Assembly (NCBI GenBank): GCA_905221605.1
Contig: CAJNDS010002462.1
Span: 250,001 to 310,000, forward strand
Reading direction: 5' to 3'
DNA: 60,000 nt
Origin: Symbiodinium natans
Taxonomy: Eukaryota > Sar > Dinophyceae > Suessiales > Symbiodiniaceae
In this document: one piece after another, positions 34,537-46,400 of the stretch
Numbering within the stretch: the stretch's first letter is position 1
Layout: each line of letters begins with the position of its first letter
Notes under the pieces: model-generated
The model's input: only the letters and a program-made list of their open reading frames with translations
The model's database searches: none
What the model was told of the DNA's origin: nothing
Made by a program: the position numbers and the translations under genes

Positions 34537-35270
34537 CAGCATCGCTGCAGATGCAACTTGACGGTTGGCACGTGTTATCACGGGTGAACTTGGGCTAGGG
34601 CCTCTAGGGGTAGCAAAGCCAAGCGTTGCCGTAGACATCTCTTCAGGGAACGAAGAGACTTCGGGGCTGCAGCAGCATGGCTGGCCTGCACATCGTACAA
34701 TCCATGTGCGCAGTTCTCTTCCTGGAATGCGTACACAATCCAGAGGAGAAAGAAGACCCCAACCAGAACGCCCAAGCTGATTGCTTTTCTTTAGAGAGTG
34801 TTGGAGGCTTTGGAGCTTATCGCCTCTCTGCGAGGGATTCCACGCACGGTGAGCGGCGTGGAGCAGGCGGCATGAACACGCACCTCTCGACAGAACAACT
34901 TTTTGCCCAGATTGCAGGTAGCTGGAGACCTGGATGCCTCGGACGAGCACCGAGACCTCTCCACTCGCCAGCCCAGCGGCCGGCTGGCCAAATGGGAGCT
35001 AGGAGAACACAACTGGATTCAACGGGTTCAGAGGCACGAGCTGAGTGCTTGTTGTCACATCCTCACTTCAGGGGGCTCGCCAGCTCGGCCGGATGGGGCT
35101 CACCGGCTGGCGAATGATGGGCAGACACGACAGGAGCCCGACGGGACATTCGGCAGAGACAGCCAGGAACAAAGGTGGAAAACTTCAGAAGTTAAGTTCA
35201 CCTCGAGCCCTGAAATTCATGTCTCCCGTAGCATGCATGTATGTTCTAGTATTTTCTTGTTATCTGCAGG
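34537..35270. other. Interval with conflicting frames on both strands
   Basis: A minus-strand frame at about 34690-34775 has a hydrophobic stretch (GVLVGVFFLLWIVYAF) that could be a membrane helix, while the + strand frames are also open. Without homology I cannot choose a strand. A + strand exon may begin at 35271 after an acceptor. Confidence 0.25.
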
Positions 35271-36230
35271 ATCATCCGCATGAGTACCACTTTGACCTGG
35301 ACTCTGCGAACAAGGTGCTTTCGGCTGCCACGCAAGGTAGGGATAGCTAGGGTTGAATTGCTGTTGCTGGCAACCTTATAAATCTTGCTTGACTCTTGTG
35401 CAAACGATCGAGAGACCTGTGCTGCAGCTGTTTCGCTCCACTTGCAGGCGTCTCCTAAGGGCAAGTACGGCGCAGACCCCAGTGCTTAGCACGTTGAGAT
35501 CCCCGTTGCGCCGTGGGCCCGCGTTCATTGGTTGCGCTCTGAGTCGGCGGTTCTCATTGGTGGGTGAAGTTGCGACGGACGGCTTCCGACCCAGAGGCAC
35601 CCCCAAAGATCGCCCAAGCTTTGTCGGACCTTGTCATCTTTCCCCGCAGCCGTTCCTCTGCCAGTCCTTTGAAGGTGAAGGTCTGGTCCAGAGACTGTTG
35701 CACAGAGACATATGGTCCGGGCCTTAGCCACTTTGCTCACTTTCCACACTGGAATCGCTGCTCTGGAGCTGCATCTGAGGTCACGTGCTGTTTTTCCTGC
35801 TGGGCAACAGCTCCAACATCAAGGCTGCAGCTGAATGCGCCTCCCTCAAGGCAGGCTGCGGAGCACTTGCAAAAATCTGGAAGGCCCATTAGATGAGCCC
35901 ATCAAACCGATGATTTGCTTCTGGAGGTGCCGAGCAACGTGGAGGTTTCAACTATCTGCCCTGGCAGAGGCGACTACCTCTTCGTGGAGGTGCAGATGGG
36001 GCAGTGCAGATACTCGCAACCTCTCGCACCTGCGTAAGATAAGCAGGCGTACGTGATCCTCTTGCAAGGAACAAGCCCGAATACTCTGAGTTGGATCCAG
36101 TTTTCCGAGTTGATCGGTGCTTCTCCCGTGTATAGTGCAGCCGAGACAACCAAGAAACTCAACAAATTTGGCTTCGGAACTTTCACCGGCTTGACCCTAT
36201 ATGCTGATTGCTCGAGTTCGTTCTGACCCA
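35271..36230 (+). CDS. Orphan exons of an unrecognised gene
   Basis: Short pieces with good splice context: 35271-35336 (DHPHEYHFDLDSANKVLSAA, then a GT donor), about 35585-35650 (APPKIAQALSDLVIFPRS), about 35796-35890 (GNSSNIKAAAECASLKAGCG) and about 35921-36047 (NVEVSTICPGRGDYLFVEVQ, then MGQCRYSQPL). The phrase LSDLVIFPRS recalls the start of the Y half of phosphoinositide phospholipase C, but I found neither the catalytic X half nor the rest of Y, so I do not assign it. These may continue the gene upstream or be a separate one. Confidence 0.35.
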
Positions 36231-38740
36231 TCTGACTGTTTTTGGTTCACTTCTTGGGTGCCAGTAGATAAGCTCACTTTGAGCATCTTCGGGCATGAAC
36301 TGAGGCATCAGGCTTTAAAGAAGCGAGCTTTGGATTTGTGATTCGAAGAGGTCCTTGCCCTCAACGCATGTGAAGTTGGGTTTCCATGGGCCGATGGCCT
36401 GTAGGGCTCGCTTACCGACACCGCATGCGCCGCATGCCTGCACACTTTTGTGTTTACAGTAGCAGAACAGCATACTTCATTTACTTCATGTGCTCTTTCA
36501 TCTGCACAGATTGATCTGGAGAGACACAGCTGGTGGGTAGCATGCTGTTCATCGTATTGGCTTTGGTGCTGTTGTGCAGGCTCGCCCGCATGCGGGCTTC
36601 GATTACACGGACAGCTCTGTCGCGGTCTTGATGTTGCCTGAGGTGGGCGCAGGGCGATCATGCGGGGCGCGGGCGCAGCTGCTGGATTTGTGATACATTG
36701 TTGTTTGCTGCTCCCTCGGCTCAGGTGCGCGTGCTGAGCCGCGACTGATGTCAAAAAAGGTTTGTGCCGCACTGCCCTTATGCGATACTATTTTTGGGAG
36801 CTCATGTCACAACCATGCTAAAAATGGGCACGCCAAACAGCACGTGGAGGTCACATGTTTTCAGAAGCGAAGTGGGGTACAGTGAATGTGAACATGCAAA
36901 GGGTTCCCAAATTCGCGGTTGCCCACCACAGCAGCATGGGTCGGAGATGTGATGAGTGTAGTTCTGTCTGGTTTTGACGATGGTGTGGAGGCTTGTAGCG
37001 GCGAAATCAGAAAACATACGTGACCGGAAGCCATTCGTGCTCTAAAGAGCCTGGTCATGTGTCACTCTTATCTCTGTTGCACGAGTTTGCATCGTAGATG
37101 AAGTCCAACTACAACTTCGGCTTGTGCATTTGTTGTGAGCGCGTCAATGTACCAGCAACCAGCATGTGGTGCTAACCAGCTCAGCGCCTTGCTGCTTGTG
37201 TCTGCTTGTGCGCACGTCGACATCGCAACATGGGCCATGCTCGGGATGCCCAAGCCTCGCTGGAAGAGCGCCAACATCAAAGTCTGAGACGTTCGGAGAT
37301 CTGGGAAGGCAGAATGTGAAGGCATTGAGTGAAAGACACAGAGGAGCTACATGGGAGCTTCACTCCCATGTCTTTTCCAAGGCCAGCAGCCGCTCGTTGG
37401 CCAATGCTGCCGTGGCACCCTCAGCATCAGCTGAGCAACGGGCCTCCATATGCCTCCAGATAGGCTTCAAGATGCCTCAGCCCCCGCTTGCCTCAAAAGA
37501 GTCCTCTCAAGACTCAAGAGTCGGTCGGAATGTTTGGCGATGCTTGCGATGCTTCAGGGGATCTGCTTGGTGTCCAAGGCGACGGCACTCAGCTCTGGGC
37601 TTCCCGCTGCTTTGGGCCGTGCTGCGGCGGCAGCTGCGGAACCTGCTTTAGGGGTCGTGGCGGAGAGCCGCAGGCCACCGGGGATTTCTGTCGGTGAGCT
37701 CTGTTTGCAAGACCCCACACACGAGCATCCCTCTCTCGATTTTCGGTGGTCATGGAAGTTGAAAGGCAAAGAGAGCAGCAAGAGCATCTGCTCGTCAAAG
37801 CACAAGAGGAGCTCCAAAAGGCTCCTGGGCTTGTGCGACTTACGTAACGACGCATTCCCATCGAGCTGCTTGGATGCTGTGCATCCTAGGCAACACGCAA
37901 TGCTCAGGCAGTGCCAACCCAAGACAGAGATGCTTGCATTCTGCATGAGCTACTGGCATGGGATACTTCCAGGGCATGGTTTGAACCCTTCAATCAGACT
38001 CTCCAGCCTGCAGCGAAACGTGCAAAAGCAGCATGTGACAAAGTCTGGCTAAGTATGGCTGCGTCTGAAGGCTGTGGAGCGCCGAGCAGGTGCTCCACCT
38101 GAGGCCTGCCTCGTTCTGCCATTGGCAAAGCGCTGCATCAGTGACTGTAACCAGCACCATGACGTGCGATGACAGCTGCTATCCCACGTGGCGTTGAGTA
38201 GTGCTGTTGCAGCCGCTGCTGCCATCATGCTGATTTCCATGGCGCATGGATGCACACAATGAGCGTACCTCGCTTTGGGCTGTTTTCTGGCTCAGACTAG
38301 TCACGCCAACCTCACAGAAACAACGTGGGAGCTATTTCCCACCGAAATCTGGCACGCGAACGTAGAAGCTGCCGGCTTAGCTTGAGCAGATCTGCAGCTG
38401 CGCACCTGGCTCGTTCCTTTGATTTGATGCCTCCTCAAGCTTCATTTTGCAGCACCGAAGGTCATGCCTGCAATGCCTGCTGTCCTTCGGCTTTTGATGG
38501 TACTGGCCGCGGCCTTGATTTGGGAGCTCCTTCCTGCTCATGTGCATGGGGCTTTGTGTCATGCCAGGCGTTGGGCGCGCCCCGCCTCGTTGCCTCGCTA
38601 CCGAGCGTGACCTGGAAGAATTGGATCAACAATCTTGGCCGTCTCTGTTCATTGTTCAAGCGACATGCAGTGAACTGCCGCGAACTTGAGGCAGCAAATC
38701 TCCGGACAGGTGGTCACAAAGTGGATGAGGTCCACGGATG
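36231..38740. other. Mostly non-coding interval
   Basis: Nothing chains into a gene. Around 36263-36340 a frame reads VDKLTLSIFGHELRHQALKK before a stop. Around 37460-37700 frames on both strands are alanine- and leucine-rich and cannot be separated. No repeats of note. Confidence 0.35.
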
Positions 38741-38980
38741 AATGCAGCGAGAGGGCGCTTGCCGGGGCGTTGCGCATCCTGTGAGGACACCTTGCAGGCG
38801 ATGCTTCGGGAGATTGAAGAGGATGAGGGTCTGCAAGCCCTCTCAGAAGAGGTTGGGAGCAAAGCAGTCTGCACCGGCACTGGTCCCAAATGGCTCCAAT
38901 TCTCGGCGGCCGGCCTGAGGTTGCAGCCCGATTCCGGAAGCCTAGCTTTCAGATTATTCGAGCACCAGGCTGCGCTGTGA
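38741..38980 (+). CDS. Unrecognised short acidic-helix exon
   Basis: A + frame opens after 38738 and reads CEDTLQAMLREIEEDEGLQA, continues LSEEVGSKAVCTGTGPKWLQ and FSAAGLRLQPDSGSLAFRLF, and stops at 38978-38980. The composition is protein-like, and the terminal TGA could be the gene's end or lie in an intron. No known family. Neighbouring sequence gives no partner exon. Confidence 0.35.
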   Translation, partial: NAARGRLPGRCASCEDTLQAMLREIEEDEGLQALSEEVGSKAVCTGTGPKWLQFSAAGLRLQPDSGSLAFRLFEHQAAL

Positions 38981-41900
38981 GACGACATTTGTCAAAGTGC
39001 TGATGCCCAGTGCGAACATGGTGGCAGGTGAGTCGATCAATGATGAAGGCAAGGACATGGAGGAGAGAGGGAGAGAGGTGCAGTTGATGCGCTCCTGATC
39101 TCCTGCCCTTATCAGTTAGTTCTGTACAAAGAGAGACGGGCACATCGCACGCTCAGCGCAGGGGCCATTAATCCGCAGTGTCTTTCGAAAGCAAGCAAGG
39201 AAGAACGGAGAGAAGAGGTTTCCAGGCTGATGGAGCAGAGTGACCACCGAACACATTGCACCTCATATCCACTTATACTCTATACGCGAACATATGTCCA
39301 CGAGCTGTGTGATTTTTCCGCTAGATCGTTTCGTCTCAATTTCGGCTGCAGGTCACCTGGTTTGACCTGAGCGCGTATCAATGAGCTTCCGAGGACTCTT
39401 GGGGCCCTGGCAGATCAGGATCGGCTTGTAGGTCCCCAATTCATGGCTGAGCCATTCATGGCTGTGCCGCCAGCTGCTTCCGAATGACTTCATCGTTTAC
39501 AGAGTGTTGCTATTATGGAACTTTGCGTGTTAAGTTACATGTGTTTGATGGAGCTGGAGCAGTCTCTCTTCACGGCACATGTACATACCGCTGGCATGTC
39601 CTTGGAGCAAGGAAGGAAACTTGTTTAAAGTAAATAAAAGCAGAAACTTAACGTCACAACAAGCTCGATAGGCTGGCGCCTGGCGCCAATCAGTGCGACC
39701 GTAGATAGCGAGTGAACTCGCGGACGCCGAAGATGCACAGAGTGACCTTGTGCGGAGAAAGCTTGGCATGCCCCAGTTCAATCATGCCTCGATGTGGATG
39801 TAAAAATTGTCCTTGCAGGTTGAAGCTCGCAAGACTCCGGCGGGAAGGTGGACGGGAAACCCGAAGGGAAAAGGGGGAGCCAAGATGTATCGGCTTTCCT
39901 GTGGATGGAAGTCATGTTTCTTCTGATCGCCCTGTTACCGTTGGCAGGTCAGGCAAAGTCCGTGCACAATCGCCGCGCACGCGAGCTGCAAGGGCCCTTG
40001 CTTGGATGTTCTAGTCAGTCGGGGCCGTCGAAGCCTTTGGCTTGTGGTTAACCATGTCCATCAAGAAGAGCTCTTTCATTTGCACAGAGTTGCTTACAGT
40101 ACATGAGAAAGGCGTATCTGCACAAACGAGCGGCAAACATGGCTTGCCAAAACTATCGTTTCCACATAAGATGTCCTGAGGTTCGTCCAGTACTTCGAGG
40201 GCCAGTCCCTTCTGCCAGGTGCAAGCTGTTGGGTGGAACAGCCACTGACCATGCAAGAGTATGCAGTTTTTTGATGCCAACCTCTCGCTGATGCAGAGGC
40301 GCCACTCCGGAGATGGAGAGGCATGTCGATTTCCTCTGCCAATGCCTGCGCCGCCCTTCACTGCTTACAGGGGCCGCACGTCTTGTGATTTTCCTTGAAG
40401 CCATTAAGCTGAAGCAAACGCGGACAGGCCGGTGCAGTTGATGGCCATCCTCCAAGCGGTGTGAGCTTTGCACTTAGTTCATCGCAGCTTAGCAGGCGTT
40501 GGGGGCAAACAGTTGAAGATACTGAAGTGAGAGTCGCACGCAGGTGCTTCACTGCGCGCTGCAGCGGCGCTGTCGCCGCATCGGGGCTTCTGCCGAGTTC
40601 ACAGTCAGACGGCACCGCTGCCATAATCGTGCAGAGTACCGTAGCCACATTTGTGCAGTTGCTCTCTGTCGCTCTCTCGCTCTCTCGCTCTCTCGCTCTC
40701 TTTCTTTCTCTTTGCGCTGAGTGCACTTCAGAGCACAGTAAGCCAAGTCTCAGAGCCTGCTTGCTGAGACCACGCTGCGTCAGGGGCGTCCTTGCACCTT
40801 TGGCAGCAAGATGATGAATCAATAGCCGGTCATGAATCAGGATTTGATACTTGATAGCGGTTGGAATGGGGAGCCGGATGGTGGGCACGCAAGATGGTGA
40901 AGAAGATAAGAGAGGTCTCCCGAGCCAAGGGCCTGCCCTAGGCCCCAGGTGCTCTTGCAACGAGGAGATAGTTGGGGGTGAACCACCCCTCAAGACTTTG
41001 AAAGAACATCCAAAATGTTGCCCCGGCAGGAATTGCGCGAAAAGTTGTGGTGGTCACGGGGTGCAACTCGAGGGCGGCAGAAACTCTTTGGCAACGCTCT
41101 GCCGTCCATCACGTTACTGGCACTCCAACTGGTCCTGCTCTTGATGCTCGTCCACGTGAGCCTGATTAGGCCTCATCCTTGTTCAAGCCTGCGGCCCTCC
41201 CTTAAAGCAAACACACACACACACATCTTTGACTTTCGGAGGATGCCCAAGCAGTGCTCCTCAGGCGCTTTCAGGTTGTTCTTAGGATTTGCGCGTGTTG
41301 CACAGCACAGCAAATGAACCCCAGCTTGGTGTAACTTCGTCGCCGGTCCGGGGGCCTCCCTCGGCCTCCCTTGGCCTTTCCATGCCTGAGAGAGCGCCTC
41401 GCTCCCACGCTTGCCCAGAAGCAGAACAAGAATGTAGCTAGCGAGGGATGCAAGCTAAATGGAGGGGATCGCTTGAGCCTTGAGTGTTGTCACCCAGCAG
41501 GGGGTTGTGAATCACATCGTTCACCGAAAAAGCCTGGTATAGCCTGCGTGGCCCATGGCAAAAAGGCGTCATCTTCAAAGTTAGTAAGACGCCGTGAAGT
41601 CTGGCAGAAGTAAAGTTCGAGCCGGACCGTTACCTGTTTACGAAGTGCGCAGGCGTGTTGTTAAACTTTAACAGTTAAAGCTATTTCTCTCTTTCTCTCT
41701 CACTCTCATACTGTTGTAGATGGTTGCAGGTACCTTGTTGAGTTGGGTCTTGCAGCTTGCGTTGTGCAGGTTGTGTATGCTTTGACTGGGCATCAGCTCA
41801 CGGCTTGCCCCGTTTAAGTTTGGTTTGGTTTCCTGCCAGCTCGTCCTTTTGGAGACCATGATGACCCTTGGGTTAGGTGGAGTGGGACTGTTGTCCAGGG

Positions 41901-43061
41901 AGGAGAGTTTCTCGCATAGTTGCTGCCCCGTGTCCCCGGCAAGTGCTCAATTGCTGAAATTCTGAAGCGGGGGGAGGAGAAAGAAAGATAAAAAGACTCA
42001 TCATCATCAGCAGAAGAAGAAGAAGAAGAAGAAGAAGAAGAAGAAGAAGAAGAAGAAGAAGAAGAAGAAGAAGAAGAAGAAGAAGAAGAAGAAGAAGAAG
42101 AAGAACCGAGCGCAAGGCGGAATAGCCGCCAGCAGGCCGCCGATGCTCATTCAGGGGTTTGGGACGAAGCACTTGGGCCATTGTTCATCCGAGTGCAGCA
42201 TCTGAAGTCCCGACCGTGAGCAGGCAAGCTCCCGGCTTGCTTGGACCGCGCCCGCAACTCCAGGTTGCAAGGGTCATAATCAGCTGATGAACTCATGAAG
42301 CTAAGTAGGCAGAGCTCGCAACACTTCCGTTGACAAAATGGCAAAGGAGTTGGGGGCTTATGCTGGGCAATCAGAGCAGGGGCCGCGGCTCCGTCGGCAG
42401 AGCCGCCGTCGGAACCAGAAGAGCCCGAGAAGGCCCCGCGGATTCGGTAGAGTAAGGCATGCTGTATAAGCGCACTTGAATTGCAAGTTCCCTGCGGCAA
42501 GCACGTGTCAGGAAGAGCCTGTGCAGCCTAGCACGCGGAGACCCTAGCAACAGCCTGACCGCTTCTGTTGGTTTCTCTGAAATCGGCGCTTGTCATTGTC
42601 TGAATGTGTTTGATGCCTTCTTGCAACAAGTTATCTTCGAATTACAGCCAGGGCGCAACCGGTGCAATCTTCTCCATCCTGGAAGCGGCTTGCCGGAGCT
42701 CCCGGTTTCTTCAGTGACTGATAGCACCCACAAGATTTGCGTGGCCAGCTGCTTTGGCGGCTTTGGCGTGTGTGACTCAATGTGCGGCTGTGCTCAGTCT
42801 CTTCTACTAAGGAGAAGACCGTAACTGCCTATGTGTCGCGCCGGAATGTCAGCTTGCCAGGGCCATATGCAGCCTTTGACTGTCCACAGCGTGATAAAGC
42901 ACCGGACTTCTTTGTCGCAGCTGTGGGGTGACAAACTTTGACGAGCTTTGTGCGGCACCTTGAGCTTTTTCTCTGGCTCAAGAGTGCGGGCAGGGCAATA
43001 CGTTAGCAAGACTGCACATCCCACTTCGAGACCGCCCGAAGTCCGCACCAGAGAGCCGATC
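38981..43061. other. Repeat-rich region without supported genes
   Basis: About 4 kb in which I can support no gene. It holds a CTCTCG-type tract (about 40664-40705), a short CA repeat (about 41213-41224) and a long GAA tract (separate entry). A piece at about 40105-40180 (YLHKRAANMACQNYRFHIRC) could be an exon, with no partners seen. Confidence 0.45.
42013..42104. repeat. GAA/TTC trinucleotide tract, about 30 units
   Basis: A pure GAA repeat about 92 bases long. The minus strand translates as a leucine run (CTT or CTC frames) and the + strand as lysine or glutamate; neither is supported as coding. Pure GAA/TTC tracts of this length can form triplex (H-DNA) structures. Confidence 0.97.
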
Positions 43062-43466
43062 ATGACGGAGAAGATGGAGGGAGTGTGGAAGATCGAGCAG
43101 ATGTTTGTTGGCCCGGAACTTGGTGAGTACCCCCTGTCCGAGAAGATGAGCGGGAAGCCGATTCTGTTGAGCATCTCCGCCGGCCCAGACGGTTCCTTTC
43201 AGATAAACACCAGAGTTGTGAACAACATGTCATTTTCTGCATCCTCCGCTGCGAATGCCAGCTTAGCTCCTTTTGATGCCTTGACTGTGAGTCCTGGCGT
43301 GTCAACTGAGATGATGGGTCCCGCGCCCATGATGGATGCCGAATCGCAGCTGTTGAGCGGTCTTGCAGGTGCTCGCAAGTGGATCGTTTCTGAGCACAAG
43401 TCTGAGCACAGGTTGCTCATCAGTGGGCCGACCTTTGAGATCATTTGCGCGCCATCAACAGAATAG
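43062..43466 (+). CDS. Small intronless protein, possible META/HslJ-like domain
   Basis: An open frame of 134 residues without any intron, unusual in this window. I take the ATG at 43062 (MTEKMEGVWKIEQMFVGPEL) because the domain-like part starts there. The frame is open upstream and an ATG at 42948 would add 38 residues of poor quality. The protein has GVWKIEQMF near the start, a central FQINTRVVNNMSF, then STEMMGPAPMMDAESQLLSG, a KWIVSEH stretch and LLISGPTFEIICAP at the end, stop TAG. The order 'G-W ... T-M-M ... E..LL..L ... W.V ... L.I' is reminiscent of META/HslJ domains, small beta-sheet folds found in secreted or periplasmic stress proteins and in protists. The similarity is weak and from memory. 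No signal peptide is visible with the ATG chosen. Confidence 0.65.
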   Translation: MTEKMEGVWKIEQMFVGPELGEYPLSEKMSGKPILLSISAGPDGSFQINTRVVNNMSFSASSAANASLAPFDALTVSPGVSTEMMGPAPMMDAESQLLSGLAGARKWIVSEHKSEHRLLISGPTFEIICAPSTE

Positions 43467-46400
43467 CCCGATCTCGCTGATACGGAGCTGATCTCACACT
43501 GGCTTCGCATCGTTTCCGTCCGTACAGATTGCCTGGGAGCTTTGGTACAGATCGCTCCGAAAGACGAAAGAGTGCTGCAAGTCTGCAGGTAATCAGCGTT
43601 CCGCTTGGGTCTCCGACTCCAACTCAAGCTCTGCCTCTAGCTGCTAGCTCTCTTTCTTCCTATCTATGCTGTCCATACACATCCCCTGTAGACAGTCTGC
43701 CCGTTGCACTTGCTGAGTCAGCCTATGCATGAATGTACTCATCCACCCATCAGTTTGTCTATTTGCAGCATCTTGAGGTCAGAGTACGAGCAGGTGTGCC
43801 AGCGCTATGAAGGGCCCGTCGGCTGAGCCTTTCAACTTTGTTGCGAAAGGAGCATATGACAGAGACTTGAGCGAGTGTGCGAATGTGTACACGTTGTGCT
43901 TCGTTCAGGTCTCAGTAGTTGCCGTTTCAAGAAGTCTTACTTAGCATGTGAGGCACTTGAACGAATTGAAAGTTCTCTGCGATGCTGTGCGTCAAACCAA
44001 CACGCTCTGACCTCGGACACACGCCATGTGAGCTTCGCATGGGCATGTCTCAGGTGGGAGCCCTGTTCAAGTTTAGGTGTTCGGGATCCAAACCACAAAG
44101 CAGGGTCGAACAATTTGAGACTTACCTTCGTGTTAAACGGCTCTTGAATGTGCCGCCGGGGTGTGAGTCATTCAGGCGCGCGTCCTCAAGGGCCAGTAGA
44201 AGCAAGTGATTGGCCCCTCACAGATGGATTGCGAGAAATTGCGCTGAAGTGCAGCGCATACCAATGCACGAAGTAGCACGAAGTTTGCTTCAGCAGCTTT
44301 CCTAACTATGCTTTTGTTGCAGTTCTCCACGGACTACCTCTCCAGAGAGGAAGCCTTGCAGTGCGCCAGACAGACACACGGGGGCATGGTTTCTACAGTC
44401 TCACATTCAGCACAACATCCATCAGCTCTTGCAGGTATCAGTTTTCGAGACCTGCACGACGACAAGGTGAGCAGCCTGAGCAGCCATCTATCAACGTGTG
44501 TACTTCACAACTTGAGGAGTTTGACTGTTTGTGCGAAACTGCTGCAGTAATGTACCTTTTTCAAGCGTTTTATTGATAATGTTACAGCCACGTTTGTCTC
44601 AGGCGTTTCGAGAATTCCTCGAACTCCGTGATCCACTTCTAAGCTCGAGGGCATGGGTGCCCAGACTGCCCACATGCTTATAAGTTCTGTCTTGGCAAGG
44701 CGCTTAGTTCAAAGGCCTGGAGGGTGAACCACAGTCACAGCCATGCTTAAAGGAGTCTAGCAGGGCCTGAAATGACAACTTTCGGGTCTCTTGATCGACG
44801 GCTTCTCATCGCCCAGGCGGCCCGACAGCGCAGCTGCAGCCCGCCGCAGGCCCACAAAGTTGGGAGCTTCTTTTGGTGGGGGCTTCCTGCAGGTGTGTTG
44901 CGTACAGTTGAGCTTCTGGTTAACAGTGGTTGCCAGGCCCCCCTAAATCCGCCGCCACCTCCGGCACCCCGAGCGAGGCTTGGATTTGTAGAGGACGCGC
45001 AGACAGCCCTGAGACATCTAGACAAGACCACCATCGATAAGCCACGGCTGCAAAGTGTGACAGATCTCCGCGCCGAGAGCTGCGCCCGGAGCCGCGCAGA
45101 TCCTTCTCAGGCACTGGGAAAGCTAGATGGTGCAGGATGCGATCAGCTTAGTTTGAACACGCGACCTTGTTTCTTCGCAGGTCGAGTAGCCAGCACTCGC
45201 CTCCCCGAGGAGAGCCATCATGAGGCTTCGACCCCCCCCCCCCCCCGCCAAATGGGGTGGAGTAGTTGGTTATAGTCTTGTTTCCCGGTTCTGAATCTGA
45301 AGCTTGGGGCTCACGTCCGAACCCGCGAGTCCTCCAGCTGTAAACCTTTCGTGCGGTAGAGGGCCGCCAGGGCACCACAGAGTCATTCATGGCTCCATCG
45401 TCCTGGGGTGCTGCGTGCCCAGCTTCAACTTTCATGCAGGTCTTCCGGAGAGGCAAGCAACCCTGGGCCATGAAATGAAGAAAGCAACAGGAGTTAGATG
45501 CTTCGGATCTCTGTGCAGCAGCCCCTCCCAGTTGCTGTGGCGGGTACTCCAGAGGTGCGGTGCCGAAGGGTAATCGCTTCATACTGTTGACTTGCGTCGG
45601 CGAAAGGCAGAGGCAAAGGCAAAGATAGGAATCATCAGATCGATTCGGCTGGCGAGGACCGATGCGGCAAAGGCAAAGGCACCGAAAACCACGACTGTTT
45701 CTCACACAGCCCAGGGCCCAAGGTTGGCCCGGACTGGTGGCCAGTTTTGGGCACTTGGGCATCCCTTGCCGGGTGGGTGGCGGGCTGGTCTTGCGTCGTT
45801 TGAGGTTATCGTTGTGTATTCCTGGGTTTCCCCTCCCCTCGGATCTTTGTGCACAGCTTTTCTCAAGACTTTGTGGCTGCATTGCGTGCCCTCGGGACGG
45901 TGCGGCTTGGACCGAAGCGGGGGCTTTTCCGAAATAGGGCCAATAGGGCGAAGGAACGCTATGTGCCATGATCTTGCACATTGTGCCTCGTCATGGTTCA
46001 GCATCCCGCCACCCGCTGTCAACGCCTGGCATAACTTGCATCTGTGCAGTTCGAGATCCATAACGTTGCTGCTTCGGCCTGTGCCAGGCCGCCGAGGAGA
46101 AACCCGTCACACCTCCGCTTTTGAGTGCCTGGGATTCTGCACATGGCCTTTCTGAATCAGCCATCGCTTTGCAGTGCGTTTAGTAGTGCTTGGCAACTGA
46201 AGCCGACTCTTGGGGTTTCAACTTTTTCAATGCACATGATGCACATTCCAAGGTGCTGGAGTTCTCTCTGAGACCCCGGTATCCATGATCACCTTCGGCA
46301 GGGATGAGGAGCATTCCAATCATATTCTACAGAGTAGTGAGCAAGCCATTTCCCACAAATCCAAGCAGGACAACGACTTGGAGCACGTGCGCAATTTGTT

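Noticed and set aside
35585-35650. Phospholipase C Y-domain (LSDLVIFPRS)
   Set aside because: Only about ten residues fit; the catalytic X domain, its histidines and the rest of Y are not found nearby.
45148-45981. Longest open frame in the window, 277 codons on the minus strand
   Set aside because: Composition is Cys-, Arg-, Ser- and Pro-rich with a glycine run from the poly-C tract; no domain-like segment. Chance open frames of this size occur in GC-rich intronic DNA.
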